Below are positions 22,920 through 30,760 of a stretch of DNA of 64,000 nt, in pieces. This stretch comes from Sporomusa malonica (lineage in GTDB: Bacteria > Bacillota > Negativicutes > Sporomusales > Sporomusaceae). The DNA is taken from contig NZ_FWXI01000006.1 of NCBI RefSeq assembly GCF_900176355.1, forward strand, positions 63,140 to 127,139, written 5' to 3'. The notes beneath the pieces are model-generated. The model saw nothing but the letters and a program-made list of their open reading frames with translations. It searched no databases and was not told the origin of the DNA. A program made the translations under genes and the position numbers. The stretch's first letter is position 1, and each line of letters opens with the position of its first letter.

Positions 22920-22948
22920 GGCGTGACATTAGCGTGACATTGCGTGAC
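22920..22948. repeat. iteron cluster 2 (GCGTGAC) upstream of the initiator gene
   Basis: Three exact GCGTGAC copies start at 22921, 22932 and 22942 (spacing 11 and 10). They cover the end of the C5 methyltransferase gene and the leader of the initiator gene. They match cluster 1 in sequence and phasing, so the same protein probably binds both, giving either a looped origin or autoregulation of the initiator. Confidence 0.65.
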
Positions 22949-24593
22949 TTGTCTCCCACGCACCTTCACAAATCTCCGGTAAATTCGCCCTAACAAGATG
23001 TTCCGCGAATGGAGGTGGTACTGCATTACCGCATCTCGCAACCTGTGCCGACTTAGGATAATACTTACCATTACAATCACGGTCAATAATGTACTCTGCC
23101 GGAAACCCTTGTGCAGCAAACAACTCATGTGGTTCAAGCATCCTCATGCCGATATCTACTATTTGATAATCCTGGCCGTGAATAGTTATCAGGCCAAAAG
23201 TATCTTTGCTAGTCACAGTATGTAGCGGCTCTGTCAGATTCTGACCAGTTCCAGCACCGTAGTACTTTAATAAAAACGCTCTGACTTCGCCAAAGTGTAG
23301 CCCACCAGCAGTAATTGTTTGGATTGGTTCAGTAATCTCTTGACCAATGTTAGTGCCTTTCATCTTGACCAAGTGACTTGTAACCAGTGCGTTATGGTCT
23401 ACGGCTGTCACTGTTGGTAACGGTTCATCTAGACTCGCTCCTGGTCCAGTGTAATTACCGCCGTAATGTTTTGCTAGGAAACTTGCTACAAGTGCATATC
23501 TCGGTGAAGCATCGACAACCATTAAAGGCTTTTGTAACTCTTGGCCTCTTACTTCTGCGCCCGATTGTTCGCCATGATACTGTATTAGGGTAGGTGCTAC
23601 GAGCAAATGCTCTGCCTTGGTTGTTACCGTGGTCAATGGTTGCTCTACCGGGTATTGCTTACGATCACCACTAAAACCAGTTTGGCCTATCTGTGCTACA
23701 AAAGGTGTTACAATTCCCCAGCCATTCTTTGCCGTAATGGTCTGTAATGGTTCATTGGTTTTCTGTCCGCGAAAATCTGCCCCGTGATGGTTTACCTTGA
23801 TAATAAACGGTTCTGAATTATCGATAACAAACTTCTGAATCCCTCGGGCAATCCTCCGCATAGTGTTTTCAGCAAGCGGCCTTTTCCGCTCAAATATGGA
23901 CGGGCACGGTAACGACCAATCAATTATCTCTGCCGCTGTACGCCACGGCTTCAGTTTGCCGGATTTTACTTCCACGCTGTTCGGGTCTCCGTGAGTAGGC
24001 TTTGGCCATACAATCGGACTATCATCGCGTCTTGCAACAAGGAAAAACCTTTTACGTATTGTCGGAGCTCCATAATCACAAGCCTTTAACTCTCGCCAGT
24101 CAACATGATATCCCTGCCGCTTTAATGCGTTAATGAATGCTTGAAAAGTCTTTCCCTTTTTATCAGGATCCGGCATGCCATCTTTCATGAGTGGTCCCCA
24201 TGTCTTAAACTCTTCCACGTTTTCCAACATGATTACCCGGGGCTTTACTACAGCCGCCCACCTTACCGCTACCCATGCAAGGCCTCTTATATGTTTTTCA
24301 ACCGGCTTGCCTCCCTTGGCCTTTGAAAAATGTTTACAGTCTGGGCTAAACCAGCAAAGTGCAACAGGCCGGCCGCCTGTTACCTGTAGTGGATCAATAT
24401 CCCAAACTGACTCGCAATAGTGTTCTGTATCTGGATGGTTAACCTTGTGCATTGCTATTGCCGCAAGATCATGATTGACGGCTACGTCAACGCTCCGGCC
24501 TATAGCTAAACTAATTCCAGTACTTGCGCCACCACCGCCAGCGAAGTTATCAACTATAATTTCTCGAAATAAAGATATTATCTTTGGCCTCAC
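22929..24593 (-). CDS. DNA (cytosine-5) methyltransferase
   Basis: A 554-residue enzyme. Motif I is D-N-F-A-G-G-G-G-A-S-T-G; motif IV is the less common S-P-D-C-K-H-F-S with the catalytic Cys; motif VI is L-E-N-V-E-E-F; motif VIII is I-R-K-R-F-F-L-V-A-R; the C-terminus has G-N-A-V-P-P. The target region has about six repeats of (E/Q/K)-P-L-x-T-(I/V)-T-(A/S), each with a hydrophobic follow-up. GTG 24593 after GGGGTGATAAG is the start. It probably protects phage DNA from host restriction. Confidence 0.9.
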   Translation of the reverse strand: MRPKIISLFREIIVDNFAGGGGASTGISLAIGRSVDVAVNHDLAAIAMHKVNHPDTEHYCESVWDIDPLQVTGGRPVALCWFSPDCKHFSKAKGGKPVEKHIRGLAWVAVRWAAVVKPRVIMLENVEEFKTWGPLMKDGMPDPDKKGKTFQAFINALKRQGYHVDWRELKACDYGAPTIRKRFFLVARRDDSPIVWPKPTHGDPNSVEVKSGKLKPWRTAAEIIDWSLPCPSIFERKRPLAENTMRRIARGIQKFVIDNSEPFIIKVNHHGADFRGQKTNEPLQTITAKNGWGIVTPFVAQIGQTGFSGDRKQYPVEQPLTTVTTKAEHLLVAPTLIQYHGEQSGAEVRGQELQKPLMVVDASPRYALVASFLAKHYGGNYTGPGASLDEPLPTVTAVDHNALVTSHLVKMKGTNIGQEITEPIQTITAGGLHFGEVRAFLLKYYGAGTGQNLTEPLHTVTSKDTFGLITIHGQDYQIVDIGMRMLEPHELFAAQGFPAEYIIDRDCNGKYYPKSAQVARCGNAVPPPFAEHLVRANLPEICEGAWETSHAMSR

Positions 24594-24606
24594 CTTATCA
24601 CCCCAC

Positions 24607-24768
24607 TCACACCATAGATAGAGCCGAATCCCCCGCCCCAATCAGCATTACACATTCACATGCCATCTTGCACGCATCGTTTGATTGACAGTCCTTGCAG
24701 CATCGCTGTAATTTATCATATGGGCACTCTTCGCCTTCACACTTGCCGGCTTTATAATCTTGGCACAT
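24607..24768 (-). CDS. 53-residue Cys-rich protein
   Basis: ATG 24768 overlies a GGAAGG site at normal distance and the frame ends before the methyltransferase gene. The product MCQDYKAGKCEGEECPYDKL has ten cysteines (also R-C-C-K-D-C, A-C-K-M-A-C-E-C), a pattern for zinc or iron-sulfur binding. It fills the space between two methyltransferase genes and is probably co-translated with them. Function unknown. Confidence 0.6.
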   Translation of the reverse strand: MCQDYKAGKCEGEECPYDKLQRCCKDCQSNDACKMACECVMLIGAGDSALSMV

Positions 24769-24770
24769 GG

Positions 24771-27281
24771 TTATGCACCTTCCTCAATAAAATCAAATAG
24801 TGTCGGCGCCTCTCGTTGCGCTTCCGCTGTTTTCAGGTACCCAAGTCCATCACGGAAATAATCCGTGTTAAGCTCTATGCCATATCCTTGCCGCCCCATC
24901 TTTACAGCTGTCAGCGGCACCGTCATTAGTCCGCCGAACGGGTCAAACACCACATCACCGGGATTGCTATACCTGTTTATAAGCCGTTCGACAATATCAA
25001 ACTGTAAAGGACATACATGCATTTGCTTGCGTTTCTGGCTTTGGGAAGTGTTGAGCGTCCGCATCCGGTTAATATCATCCCACACTTCATCTGTCCAGGA
25101 TCCTGGAGCAACTACCATAAAGGACGCCGGCAGCTTGCCGTTTTCGTCCAGTTGCTTGGCTAACTTTACGTGCTCAGCATAGTCGTAGACGTTTTCCCTT
25201 GAGTATTTCCGATATACGGCTTGTAAGTTCTCTACCGGTATGGTTGCTAACTCGGTTTTAGTAAGCAGCCTGTTACCGCTGGACCGCCAGTAACCGTGTG
25301 CATCGATCTGCCATTGCGCCCGGGTGTACTCTTGCTTGGTTTTACGAACCGGAGTATCTGCATAGGCATGGCTGGTATCAGTCGGCAGCTTACGGAACAA
25401 AAGAATATATTCAGGGCAGCCTACGCCCATCTTGGTACCGTCTTTGCATTGCTCTGACCACCCTAACCGATAGGTCTGGTTATTTTCTCGAACAACATCA
25501 GTAACTACCGTTATCATGCCGAAGTATTGAAAGCCGTGTTTCATGTAATGTGCGGTTGTCAGCATGTGAAAGGGCTCCATGGTCGGCATTCCGGTACCAG
25601 TGGCATTTCCGAAAAGTACCCGGTCTTTTACATGGCAGGCATACACCCGGCCGGGTTTTAGTATCCGGTGAAGGTTTGGTGCTAGAAAGTCCATCTGCTC
25701 AAAGAATCGTTCGGTATCCTGGTTATGGCCGAAGTCGTTATAGCTCGGCGTGTACTCATAATGGTTGCTAAAAGGGATTGATGTTACGATCAGGTCAATG
25801 CTGTTTTCCGGCATCTGTGCAGTCTCTATAATGCAATCGTTGTTAACAATGGTATAATTCTTGCCTTTAACTTCCACTCGCTCAACCCCCATACTCCTGG
25901 CCATTTTATCTGCCAGCGAAGTGCTGTGAAGCCCATACTTCTTGATAATTCCGGTCATTTTTTCAGTCATGTAATTATGTTGCTTCCATTTTTCAAGTAG
26001 CACCTTAAGAATCTGTTGCTCCGACTCAGTGTAGATAATATCAATGATGACTTGCTCAGTCTGAAGAAAGCGATATATGCGATGAATCGATTGCAAAAAG
26101 TCGTTTGCTTCATAATCAATACCAAGGTAGATAGCTCTATGGCAGTGCTTTTGGAAGTTGCAACCCTGGCCGCTCAATTCTTTCTTAGTGGCGAATTTCT
26201 TTATTTTGCCGTTAGAAAAATCAATTACGCGCTGTTCTCTGACATCATAGTCCTGACTGCCGTAGATATCGACAACGTCAGGCATAGCCTGCTTGATTGC
26301 ATGTCGTTCTGACTCTAGGTCATGCCACAGGATAAAGCTATCATCCGGATTAGCATCAACAATCTCTTTCATTTTGGCAACCCGGTCCGTAATACTGTCG
26401 CGCTTTTCTCGTGCCGCATCAGCCAGGGAGAGAGCTGCATCGCGGATCAGTTTGACTTGTCCATCTTTATCACAGCCGGCATCATCCTGATTGACTTCTA
26501 CAATATGGTAATTGATTTGTATTGGTGGTAATTCATATCCGGTATCATCATAGCCAAGATCAGACGGTTTAGTAATAAATAATGCCCAACTTGATAGCCA
26601 TAACCAGAATTCATTCTCTTTGTGTGGATATAAGGTGAGGTTATTGGCTTTAGTGCTATCACGCTGGAAGAATCGCGTCAGAGCCTGGCCGGTGTCCATG
26701 ATTTCCAGGTACCCAGCGTAATGGATAAGCTCTTTATACCGGTTGGGAGATGGTGTCGCCGTACAAACTAACTTGTAAGGTACCCCTTGAAACTTATCAA
26801 GGAATGTCTGATAGGTTTTACTTCCATAGCCACGAAGGCAAGAGGCTTCATCCAGACTAGCAGCTATAAAGTATGTCGGATCTATATCGCCGTCTCTAAC
26901 ACGCTCATAGTTGGTGATGATGATACTACTGGCTGCCGCATATACTTCGGCCATGTTGCGGCAGTATTCCGGTTTTTCCATACCAAGCAGTTCAACTGCA
27001 TCCCTGGTGAATTCTTGTTTGACTCCCAGCGGCAAAACAATTAAAGCCTTCCCGCCTTTATGCTTTATAACCAGTCTGCACCATTCCAGTTGCTGCAGAG
27101 ACTTGCCCAACCCGAACGACTGAAACAATGCTCGTTTCCCGCCCTTAATGGCCCATACAATTGAATCCCGTTGATGTGGCTTGGCAATCGGATTAACTTC
27201 ATCTGGCGATATTTCAAATCCAGCATCTGTAGCCAAAGCAATTTTGCTTAATAAAAAATCATGGTAAGCAATAGGCGCCAT
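24771..27281 (-). CDS. SNF2/DEAD-like helicase fused to a DNA amino-methyltransferase
   Basis: An 836-residue fusion. Residues ~20-470 are a superfamily 2 helicase: F-G-L-G-K-S (Walker A), S-L-D-E-A-S (Walker B), C-T-A-T-P-S, and S-I-H-R-I-Y-R-F near the end of the second lobe. Residues ~490-836 are a beta-class N4/N6 methyltransferase with the catalytic motif as T-S-I-P-F, where T-S-P-P-Y is usual, and motif I as V-F-D-P-F-G-G. The helicase could move the enzyme along phage DNA. The substrate is unknown. Confidence 0.85.
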   Translation of the reverse strand: MAPIAYHDFLLSKIALATDAGFEISPDEVNPIAKPHQRDSIVWAIKGGKRALFQSFGLGKSLQQLEWCRLVIKHKGGKALIVLPLGVKQEFTRDAVELLGMEKPEYCRNMAEVYAAASSIIITNYERVRDGDIDPTYFIAASLDEASCLRGYGSKTYQTFLDKFQGVPYKLVCTATPSPNRYKELIHYAGYLEIMDTGQALTRFFQRDSTKANNLTLYPHKENEFWLWLSSWALFITKPSDLGYDDTGYELPPIQINYHIVEVNQDDAGCDKDGQVKLIRDAALSLADAAREKRDSITDRVAKMKEIVDANPDDSFILWHDLESERHAIKQAMPDVVDIYGSQDYDVREQRVIDFSNGKIKKFATKKELSGQGCNFQKHCHRAIYLGIDYEANDFLQSIHRIYRFLQTEQVIIDIIYTESEQQILKVLLEKWKQHNYMTEKMTGIIKKYGLHSTSLADKMARSMGVERVEVKGKNYTIVNNDCIIETAQMPENSIDLIVTSIPFSNHYEYTPSYNDFGHNQDTERFFEQMDFLAPNLHRILKPGRVYACHVKDRVLFGNATGTGMPTMEPFHMLTTAHYMKHGFQYFGMITVVTDVVRENNQTYRLGWSEQCKDGTKMGVGCPEYILLFRKLPTDTSHAYADTPVRKTKQEYTRAQWQIDAHGYWRSSGNRLLTKTELATIPVENLQAVYRKYSRENVYDYAEHVKLAKQLDENGKLPASFMVVAPGSWTDEVWDDINRMRTLNTSQSQKRKQMHVCPLQFDIVERLINRYSNPGDVVFDPFGGLMTVPLTAVKMGRQGYGIELNTDYFRDGLGYLKTAEAQREAPTLFDFIEEGA

Positions 27282-27284
27282 AGC

Positions 27285-27533
27285 TCATCCCGCCCTTTTC
27301 TTTTGCTTATATTTAACTACCGATTGTTTACCTCTTACCCCGGCCATATACAGCTGTTCAAATCGTTCCCGGCTCATGGTATCACCACCGATATCTCCAA
27401 TAGTTCTCCAGATGATTTGTTCAATACGGTCTTTGTCCAATTCAGATAATTCGCAGTTTGCTCCGCGCAGCCGGAGAATAATACAACGAAGATCAGAATG
27501 TATGTCGTTGACAGATACACCTATTTGACTCAT
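27285..27533 (-). CDS. 82-residue helical phage protein
   Basis: ATG 27533 overlaps the Gp37/Gp68 gene stop (ATGA) behind GGGGGAAG. The product MSQIGVSVNDIHSDLRCIIL is helical, with I-D... replaced by E-Q-I-I-W-R-T-I-G-D-I-G-G and a basic tail K-Q-K-K-R-A-G. It lies 3 bases before the helicase-methyltransferase gene and may be its partner. Function unknown. Confidence 0.5.
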   Translation of the reverse strand: MSQIGVSVNDIHSDLRCIILRLRGANCELSELDKDRIEQIIWRTIGDIGGDTMSRERFEQLYMAGVRGKQSVVKYKQKKRAG

Positions 27534-28420
27534 ACGGCTTCCCCCGGAAACTGCTTCCATTCCTGGCCATCCAAAAGGCTGCCGGCAGCCTTTTTACCTA
27601 TTCTTACTACGTGTTGCCCCATTCCACTGATACCATCAGTCCACTTTCCCCATTCGTCAAACCAAAATTTTACCGGAGTAGGATGACATGCGCCCGTACC
27701 TTCAAGCGGGCGCCACTCACCCCATTGTTTAAAGAAATAAGGAACACCCGCAGACTGGCATTGATCTCGCAAACTCCGAGCCCATTCAGGATGCATAGGC
27801 CGAGCTTTTGGTCCACTCTCGCCGCCACAGATTACCCAGTCGAGTGTTACGCTTCTGTGTATTAACTCATTCATAGCATAGTCGTCAAAATAGTATTGTA
27901 GGTCAACTGGCCCCAACATCGGCTCCACACTCACAAACCTTACAGCAGCCGGTATCTGCAAAAGTATCGGTATCCGCTTATCTGCCTGTTCCTGGTTCTC
28001 GGCTGTTACGCCTAACCACACATTAGGCAAAGGCCAATCTCTACCAACTGGCTTTACGTAATCAAAGAAGTCTTTCATCGAATCGGGTCGCTTGGTCAGT
28101 AGTAAGAATGTATGTTGCGGGCAATCAGCCATGATTTTGAACACATCAGCAATCTGTTTAAACAATACTTTGTCGTGAAATAAATCGGCCATACTGCAGA
28201 CAAAAATTTTACTTGGCTTTCTCCACTTTATTGGATCTAGTAATCTATCAGGATGAAACTTAACATCAAAATAGTTATCCGCCGATAATCCCCATGTTTC
28301 AGCAAATCGTTTGCTCATACGCTCGGCATAACAATTGTCACAACCAGGGCTTATCTTACTGCAGCCAGTAACCGGATTCCAAACCTTATCTGTCCATTCA
28401 ATTTTACTTTTAGACATCAT
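27530..28420 (-). CDS. Gp37/Gp68 family (DUF5131) radical-SAM-like protein
   Basis: A 296-residue protein with the hallmark W-N-P-V-T-G-C near residue 14, then C-S-K-I-S-P-G-C-D-N-C-Y-A-E-R, a three-cysteine motif like the iron-sulfur site of radical SAM enzymes. L-L-T-K-R-P-D, G-V-T-A-E-N-Q-E and the G-G-E-S-G-P-K-A-R-P segment are also family marks. This family is widespread in phages; its reaction is unproven. I start at ATG 28420/28417 (MMSKSKIEW) behind GGGGGCGGG. Confidence 0.88.
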   Translation of the reverse strand: MMSKSKIEWTDKVWNPVTGCSKISPGCDNCYAERMSKRFAETWGLSADNYFDVKFHPDRLLDPIKWRKPSKIFVCSMADLFHDKVLFKQIADVFKIMADCPQHTFLLLTKRPDSMKDFFDYVKPVGRDWPLPNVWLGVTAENQEQADKRIPILLQIPAAVRFVSVEPMLGPVDLQYYFDDYAMNELIHRSVTLDWVICGGESGPKARPMHPEWARSLRDQCQSAGVPYFFKQWGEWRPLEGTGACHPTPVKFWFDEWGKWTDGISGMGQHVVRIGKKAAGSLLDGQEWKQFPGEAV

Positions 28421-28474
28421 CCCGCCCCCAAATAAAGATAGAGCGCCAGCGCCAAAGCCAGCGCCCATAATCTT

Positions 28475-29200
28475 TTAGATATTACCGGCTACGATTAGGT
28501 AATCTTTCAGTTCGATTTTTACTTTTTCTATTTCATATTCAACTGCACTTTTGAGGTATCGCGGTAACTTCGGGCAGGTTAGTGCAAATGATGGTTTTTC
28601 GCCATCACCCTTTGGTCTACGTACTTCCAGTTCAATTTCCATGCATTGGACAAACCCAGATTCATTGTAGACTTCGATATTCGCGTAGATCATTTGAGGA
28701 AGATGGACGGTTCCCTCTGCGTCGCCGACTTTGATTGCAAAGGTATAATTATTATTATTGTCATAAGTGAAGTCACCGGCGATATTAGTTACATATTTAA
28801 AGTTTTGGATAGCTGCAATAAGGGACTCAGGATCTACGATCTCCCCCACTTCACGGCGGCGCAGGAAGTCAATAAAATTCTTTTGGTCGAAAGTAACGCC
28901 ATTGGTCAGGATGCGCTCCCATTCTTTGTATTGCAGGGAATTTTTGAAGTTATATGTTATACGGTCCTGATCGCGATCCATTATCTTATCATTTAAGATA
29001 GCTTTAAATCCTTTTTCATCGTAAGCAATAACGCAGTTTTCCTGGACACCTTTGCTTTTTACGAGAGTAATTAGGCTGTCAGTAGAATTGGCAGTGTACT
29101 GGAAACCATCGTACTGGTATATTGGGATGGCTTGACCATGCCGAATGTTAATGGTATCACCCAATGGGGTAATGTTGATCTGCTGTTCTTGGTTATTCAT
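28475..29200 (-). CDS. DUF2303 family phage protein
   Basis: A 241-residue protein. I recognise the overall DUF2303/YfdQ pattern: C-V-I-A-Y-D near residue 65, then W-E-R-I-L-T-N-G-V-T-F-D-Q-K-N-F-I-D-F-L, and a late I-E-L-E-V-R-R-P-K-G-D-G. ATG 29200 after GGGAGG is the start. The family is found in phage early regions near recombination genes; its function is unknown. Confidence 0.75.
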   Translation of the reverse strand: MNNQEQQINITPLGDTINIRHGQAIPIYQYDGFQYTANSTDSLITLVKSKGVQENCVIAYDEKGFKAILNDKIMDRDQDRITYNFKNSLQYKEWERILTNGVTFDQKNFIDFLRRREVGEIVDPESLIAAIQNFKYVTNIAGDFTYDNNNNYTFAIKVGDAEGTVHLPQMIYANIEVYNESGFVQCMEIELEVRRPKGDGEKPSFALTCPKLPRYLKSAVEYEIEKVKIELKDYLIVAGNI

Positions 29201-29516
29201 TTTTACTTCCTCCCTCTGTTCCATTAAATAGATTTACTAACTTAGGCTTTTCAATCGGTGCATCGGTTTTTAACCTGTTGTCACCGGTTACCTGACAAAT
29301 ACTTGCCTTGCTGATCGCAGGGAATTTAGGTGTTAACCGATAAGACGTGGTAATCATGGTGTCAGTGTTATCTACCCGCTTAAAGTCGATGCCGATAGAT
29401 ATGGACGCCTTTTGGCCGTGCTTGAGTTGAGACAACAGAGCAGGTATGAGCTGTTGAAACTGCTCTTCCATAGCTCCCCCGCCCAGGGTCGATAGGCTCA
29501 GATTTACTTCTGACAT
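29193..29516 (-). CDS. 107-residue phage protein upstream of DUF2303 gene
   Basis: The start ATG 29516 is behind GAGGGGGAG; a longer frame to 29585 lacks a site. The product MSEVNLSLSTLGGGAMEEQF looks like a small alpha/beta phage protein, with S-I-S-I-G-I-D-F-K-R-V and T-S-Y-R-L-T-P-K-F strands. It overlaps the DUF2303 start by 8 bases, so the two are coupled and may act together. Confidence 0.55.
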   Translation of the reverse strand: MSEVNLSLSTLGGGAMEEQFQQLIPALLSQLKHGQKASISIGIDFKRVDNTDTMITTSYRLTPKFPAISKASICQVTGDNRLKTDAPIEKPKLVNLFNGTEGGSKNE

Positions 29517-29594
29517 AAAATTTTTCTCCCCCTCATGTATATAATTAAATTGGTACGCATAACATATAATGGGATAGTCTGCCATTGGAAATGC

Positions 29595-29891
29595 TTAAAA
29601 AAATTTGTCACCGGGCTTCGAATTGGCTATTCGCTTAGCAAGAAGTGCCACAACAACATCATCCGGCATGTCATCAAGTAGAGCATCGATAATAAAAAAC
29701 ATTGAACGAGCACCAGCAAACACTCTACCCTGGCTAGCAGTTTCAGTATCAACCATCACAACCAATCCATTAGTCCCATCAAAACTTTCAACATATTTAT
29801 GGTCATTAACTTCTATGACTACTTGTACTGTTTTCTTGGCATCACCAATCTGCTTTTGAGTAGCATCTTTTTCAAGTACACCTGTATACAA
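29595..29891 (-). CDS. 98-residue phage protein of unknown function
   Basis: The product (MYTGVLEKDATQKQIGDAKK...) has mixed strands and helices: V-Q-V-V-I-E-V-N-D-H-K-Y-V-E-S-F-D, then A-R-S-M-F-F-I-I-D-A-L-L-D-D-M-P-D-D-V. No active-site motif is obvious. It lies alone between the DUF2303 group and the DUF6011-like gene in the early operon. Confidence 0.5.
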   Translation of the reverse strand: MYTGVLEKDATQKQIGDAKKTVQVVIEVNDHKYVESFDGTNGLVVMVDTETASQGRVFAGARSMFFIIDALLDDMPDDVVVALLAKRIANSKPGDKFF

Positions 29892-29904
29892 TGGGTATCA
29901 CCTC

Positions 29905-30096
29905 TCAATCTTTTAATAACCGTTTAACAGCCTCGTGCTGCTCTTTCATATTCAATTGCCGGTCTATTGCCGGATTAAATCTAAGCTCTGTCTGATACTG
30001 GCCTATCACTCGTTTGTGCTGACATATTGGACCGTACCCGCGCTGAACTGATTCATCATCTTTGAGCAGACGTCCGCAAATTTTACAACGTGCCAT
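29905..30096 (-). CDS. DUF6011-like zinc-ribbon protein
   Basis: ATG 30096 gives MARCKICGRLLKDDESVQRG, then Y-G-P-I-C-Q-H-K. C-x2-C-G-R-L-L and G-x-G-P-x-C make one zinc site, as in DUF6011 proteins. The frame is open to 30141, but that part overlaps the upstream gene. The rest of the 63-residue product is a helix. No clear ribosome site is visible, so the start is less certain. Confidence 0.6.
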   Translation of the reverse strand: MARCKICGRLLKDDESVQRGYGPICQHKRVIGQYQTELRFNPAIDRQLNMKEQHEAVKRLLKD

Positions 30097-30107
30097 AACA
30101 GAGTAAT

Positions 30108-30332
30108 TTATGCCGCAGCCTGTGTATTTCCAAGCTCCCAATAGCAGTAGGCCATGCCAGCTGCATTAAGTTGAGCGAAGTCAAGAAAGATGAACGCCAT
30201 TTTTCTGAGGTCTTCCGGAGTAACAGAGGCCACCCTACTGATACAATTAGCGGCATGCTGGTACCCTTTGCGGTACTCTTCATTCTCTGCCATGAGCTGA
30301 GCATGCTTTTTAGGATCAAAAGCAGTTTCCAT
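30108..30332 (-). CDS. 74-residue helical phage protein
   Basis: The product METAFDPKKHAQLMAENEEY is helical with K-G-Y-Q-H-A-A-N-C-I and a second half F-I-F-L-D-F-A-Q-L-N-A-A-G-M-A-Y-C-Y-W. A GGAGGGGATTAAA site precedes the ATG. No family is recognised. It is in the early leftward operon between the PG-binding gene and the zinc-ribbon gene. Confidence 0.5.
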   Translation of the reverse strand: METAFDPKKHAQLMAENEEYRKGYQHAANCISRVASVTPEDLRKMAFIFLDFAQLNAAGMAYCYWELGNTQAAA

Positions 30333-30344
30333 TTTAATCCCCTC

Positions 30345-30659
30345 CTATAATCCAAGTGCTTGCATAGTTGCAGGACCAATAAGCCCATCAACAACAAGAC
30401 CTTTATCTGCTTGGAACTTACGAACAGCGTCCATGGTTGCAGGGCCATACAGTCCATCAACCGCCCCGCAATCGAAGCCAAGAGATGCCAGTTTCTTCTG
30501 GATAGCTTGCACTTCTGTATCCGGTACTGATGATATTGCAGTAAAAGGAGCTATGTATCTACTCCATTTCCCGCCTCGTTTTCCTCTTGCATCAGCATCA
30601 ACTGAGGATATAGTCGCGGCAAACACCGCTATTAAGGCAAACACGAATAACTTTTTCAA
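30345..30659 (-). CDS. secreted peptidoglycan-binding domain protein
   Basis: A 104-residue protein. Residues 1-24 are a signal peptide (MKKLFVFALIAVFAATISSV...A-D-A). Residues ~45-104 are a PG_binding_1 domain: V-Q-A-I-Q-K-K-L-A-S-L-G-F, V-D-G-L-Y-G-P-A-T-M-D-A-V-R-K-F-Q, G-L-V-V-D-G-L-I-G-P-A-T. It has no catalytic domain. It lies in the early leftward operon, not in the lysis module, so a lysogenic-conversion or superinfection role at the cell wall is possible. Confidence 0.85.
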   Translation of the reverse strand: MKKLFVFALIAVFAATISSVDADARGKRGGKWSRYIAPFTAISSVPDTEVQAIQKKLASLGFDCGAVDGLYGPATMDAVRKFQADKGLVVDGLIGPATMQALGL

Positions 30660-30676
30660 TTGTCATGCCCTCCTAT

Positions 30677-30706
30677 TTGACTGCTAAAGCACAGGCATGG
30701 TACAAT
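30677..30706 (+). promoter_or_regulatory. strong sigma-A-like promoter reading against the early operon
   Basis: TTGACT (30677-30682), 18 bases, then TACAAT (30701-30706) with an extended TGg just before it. It points right, while all nearby genes point left. A terminator follows 24 bases later, so it would drive a very short RNA. Confidence 0.55.
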
Positions 30707-30712
30707 AGCAGT

Positions 30713-30760
30713 AACGTTATATTTTACTTAACTGCTCTCACATGGGCAGTTTTTTCTTTT
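30713..30760 (+). ncRNA. candidate ~48-nt plus-strand RNA antisense to the 3' end of the regulator gene
   Basis: The predicted start lies 6-7 bases after the promoter's TACAAT; the end is a hairpin AACTGCTC-tcacat-GGGCAGTT (30730-30751) followed by TTTTTTCTTTT. It covers the last codons of the leftward HTH gene (30724-31194). No translated frame is inside. Antisense or decoy function is inference. Confidence 0.4.

Noticed and set aside
28428..28468. N-terminal extension M-G-A-G-F-G-A-G-A-L-S-L-F of the Gp37/Gp68 protein
   Set aside because: The family starts at M-S-K-S-K-I-E-W and a GGGGGCGGG site precedes that Met. The upstream Gly/Ala codons probably are leader sequence with GGCGCTGGC repeats.
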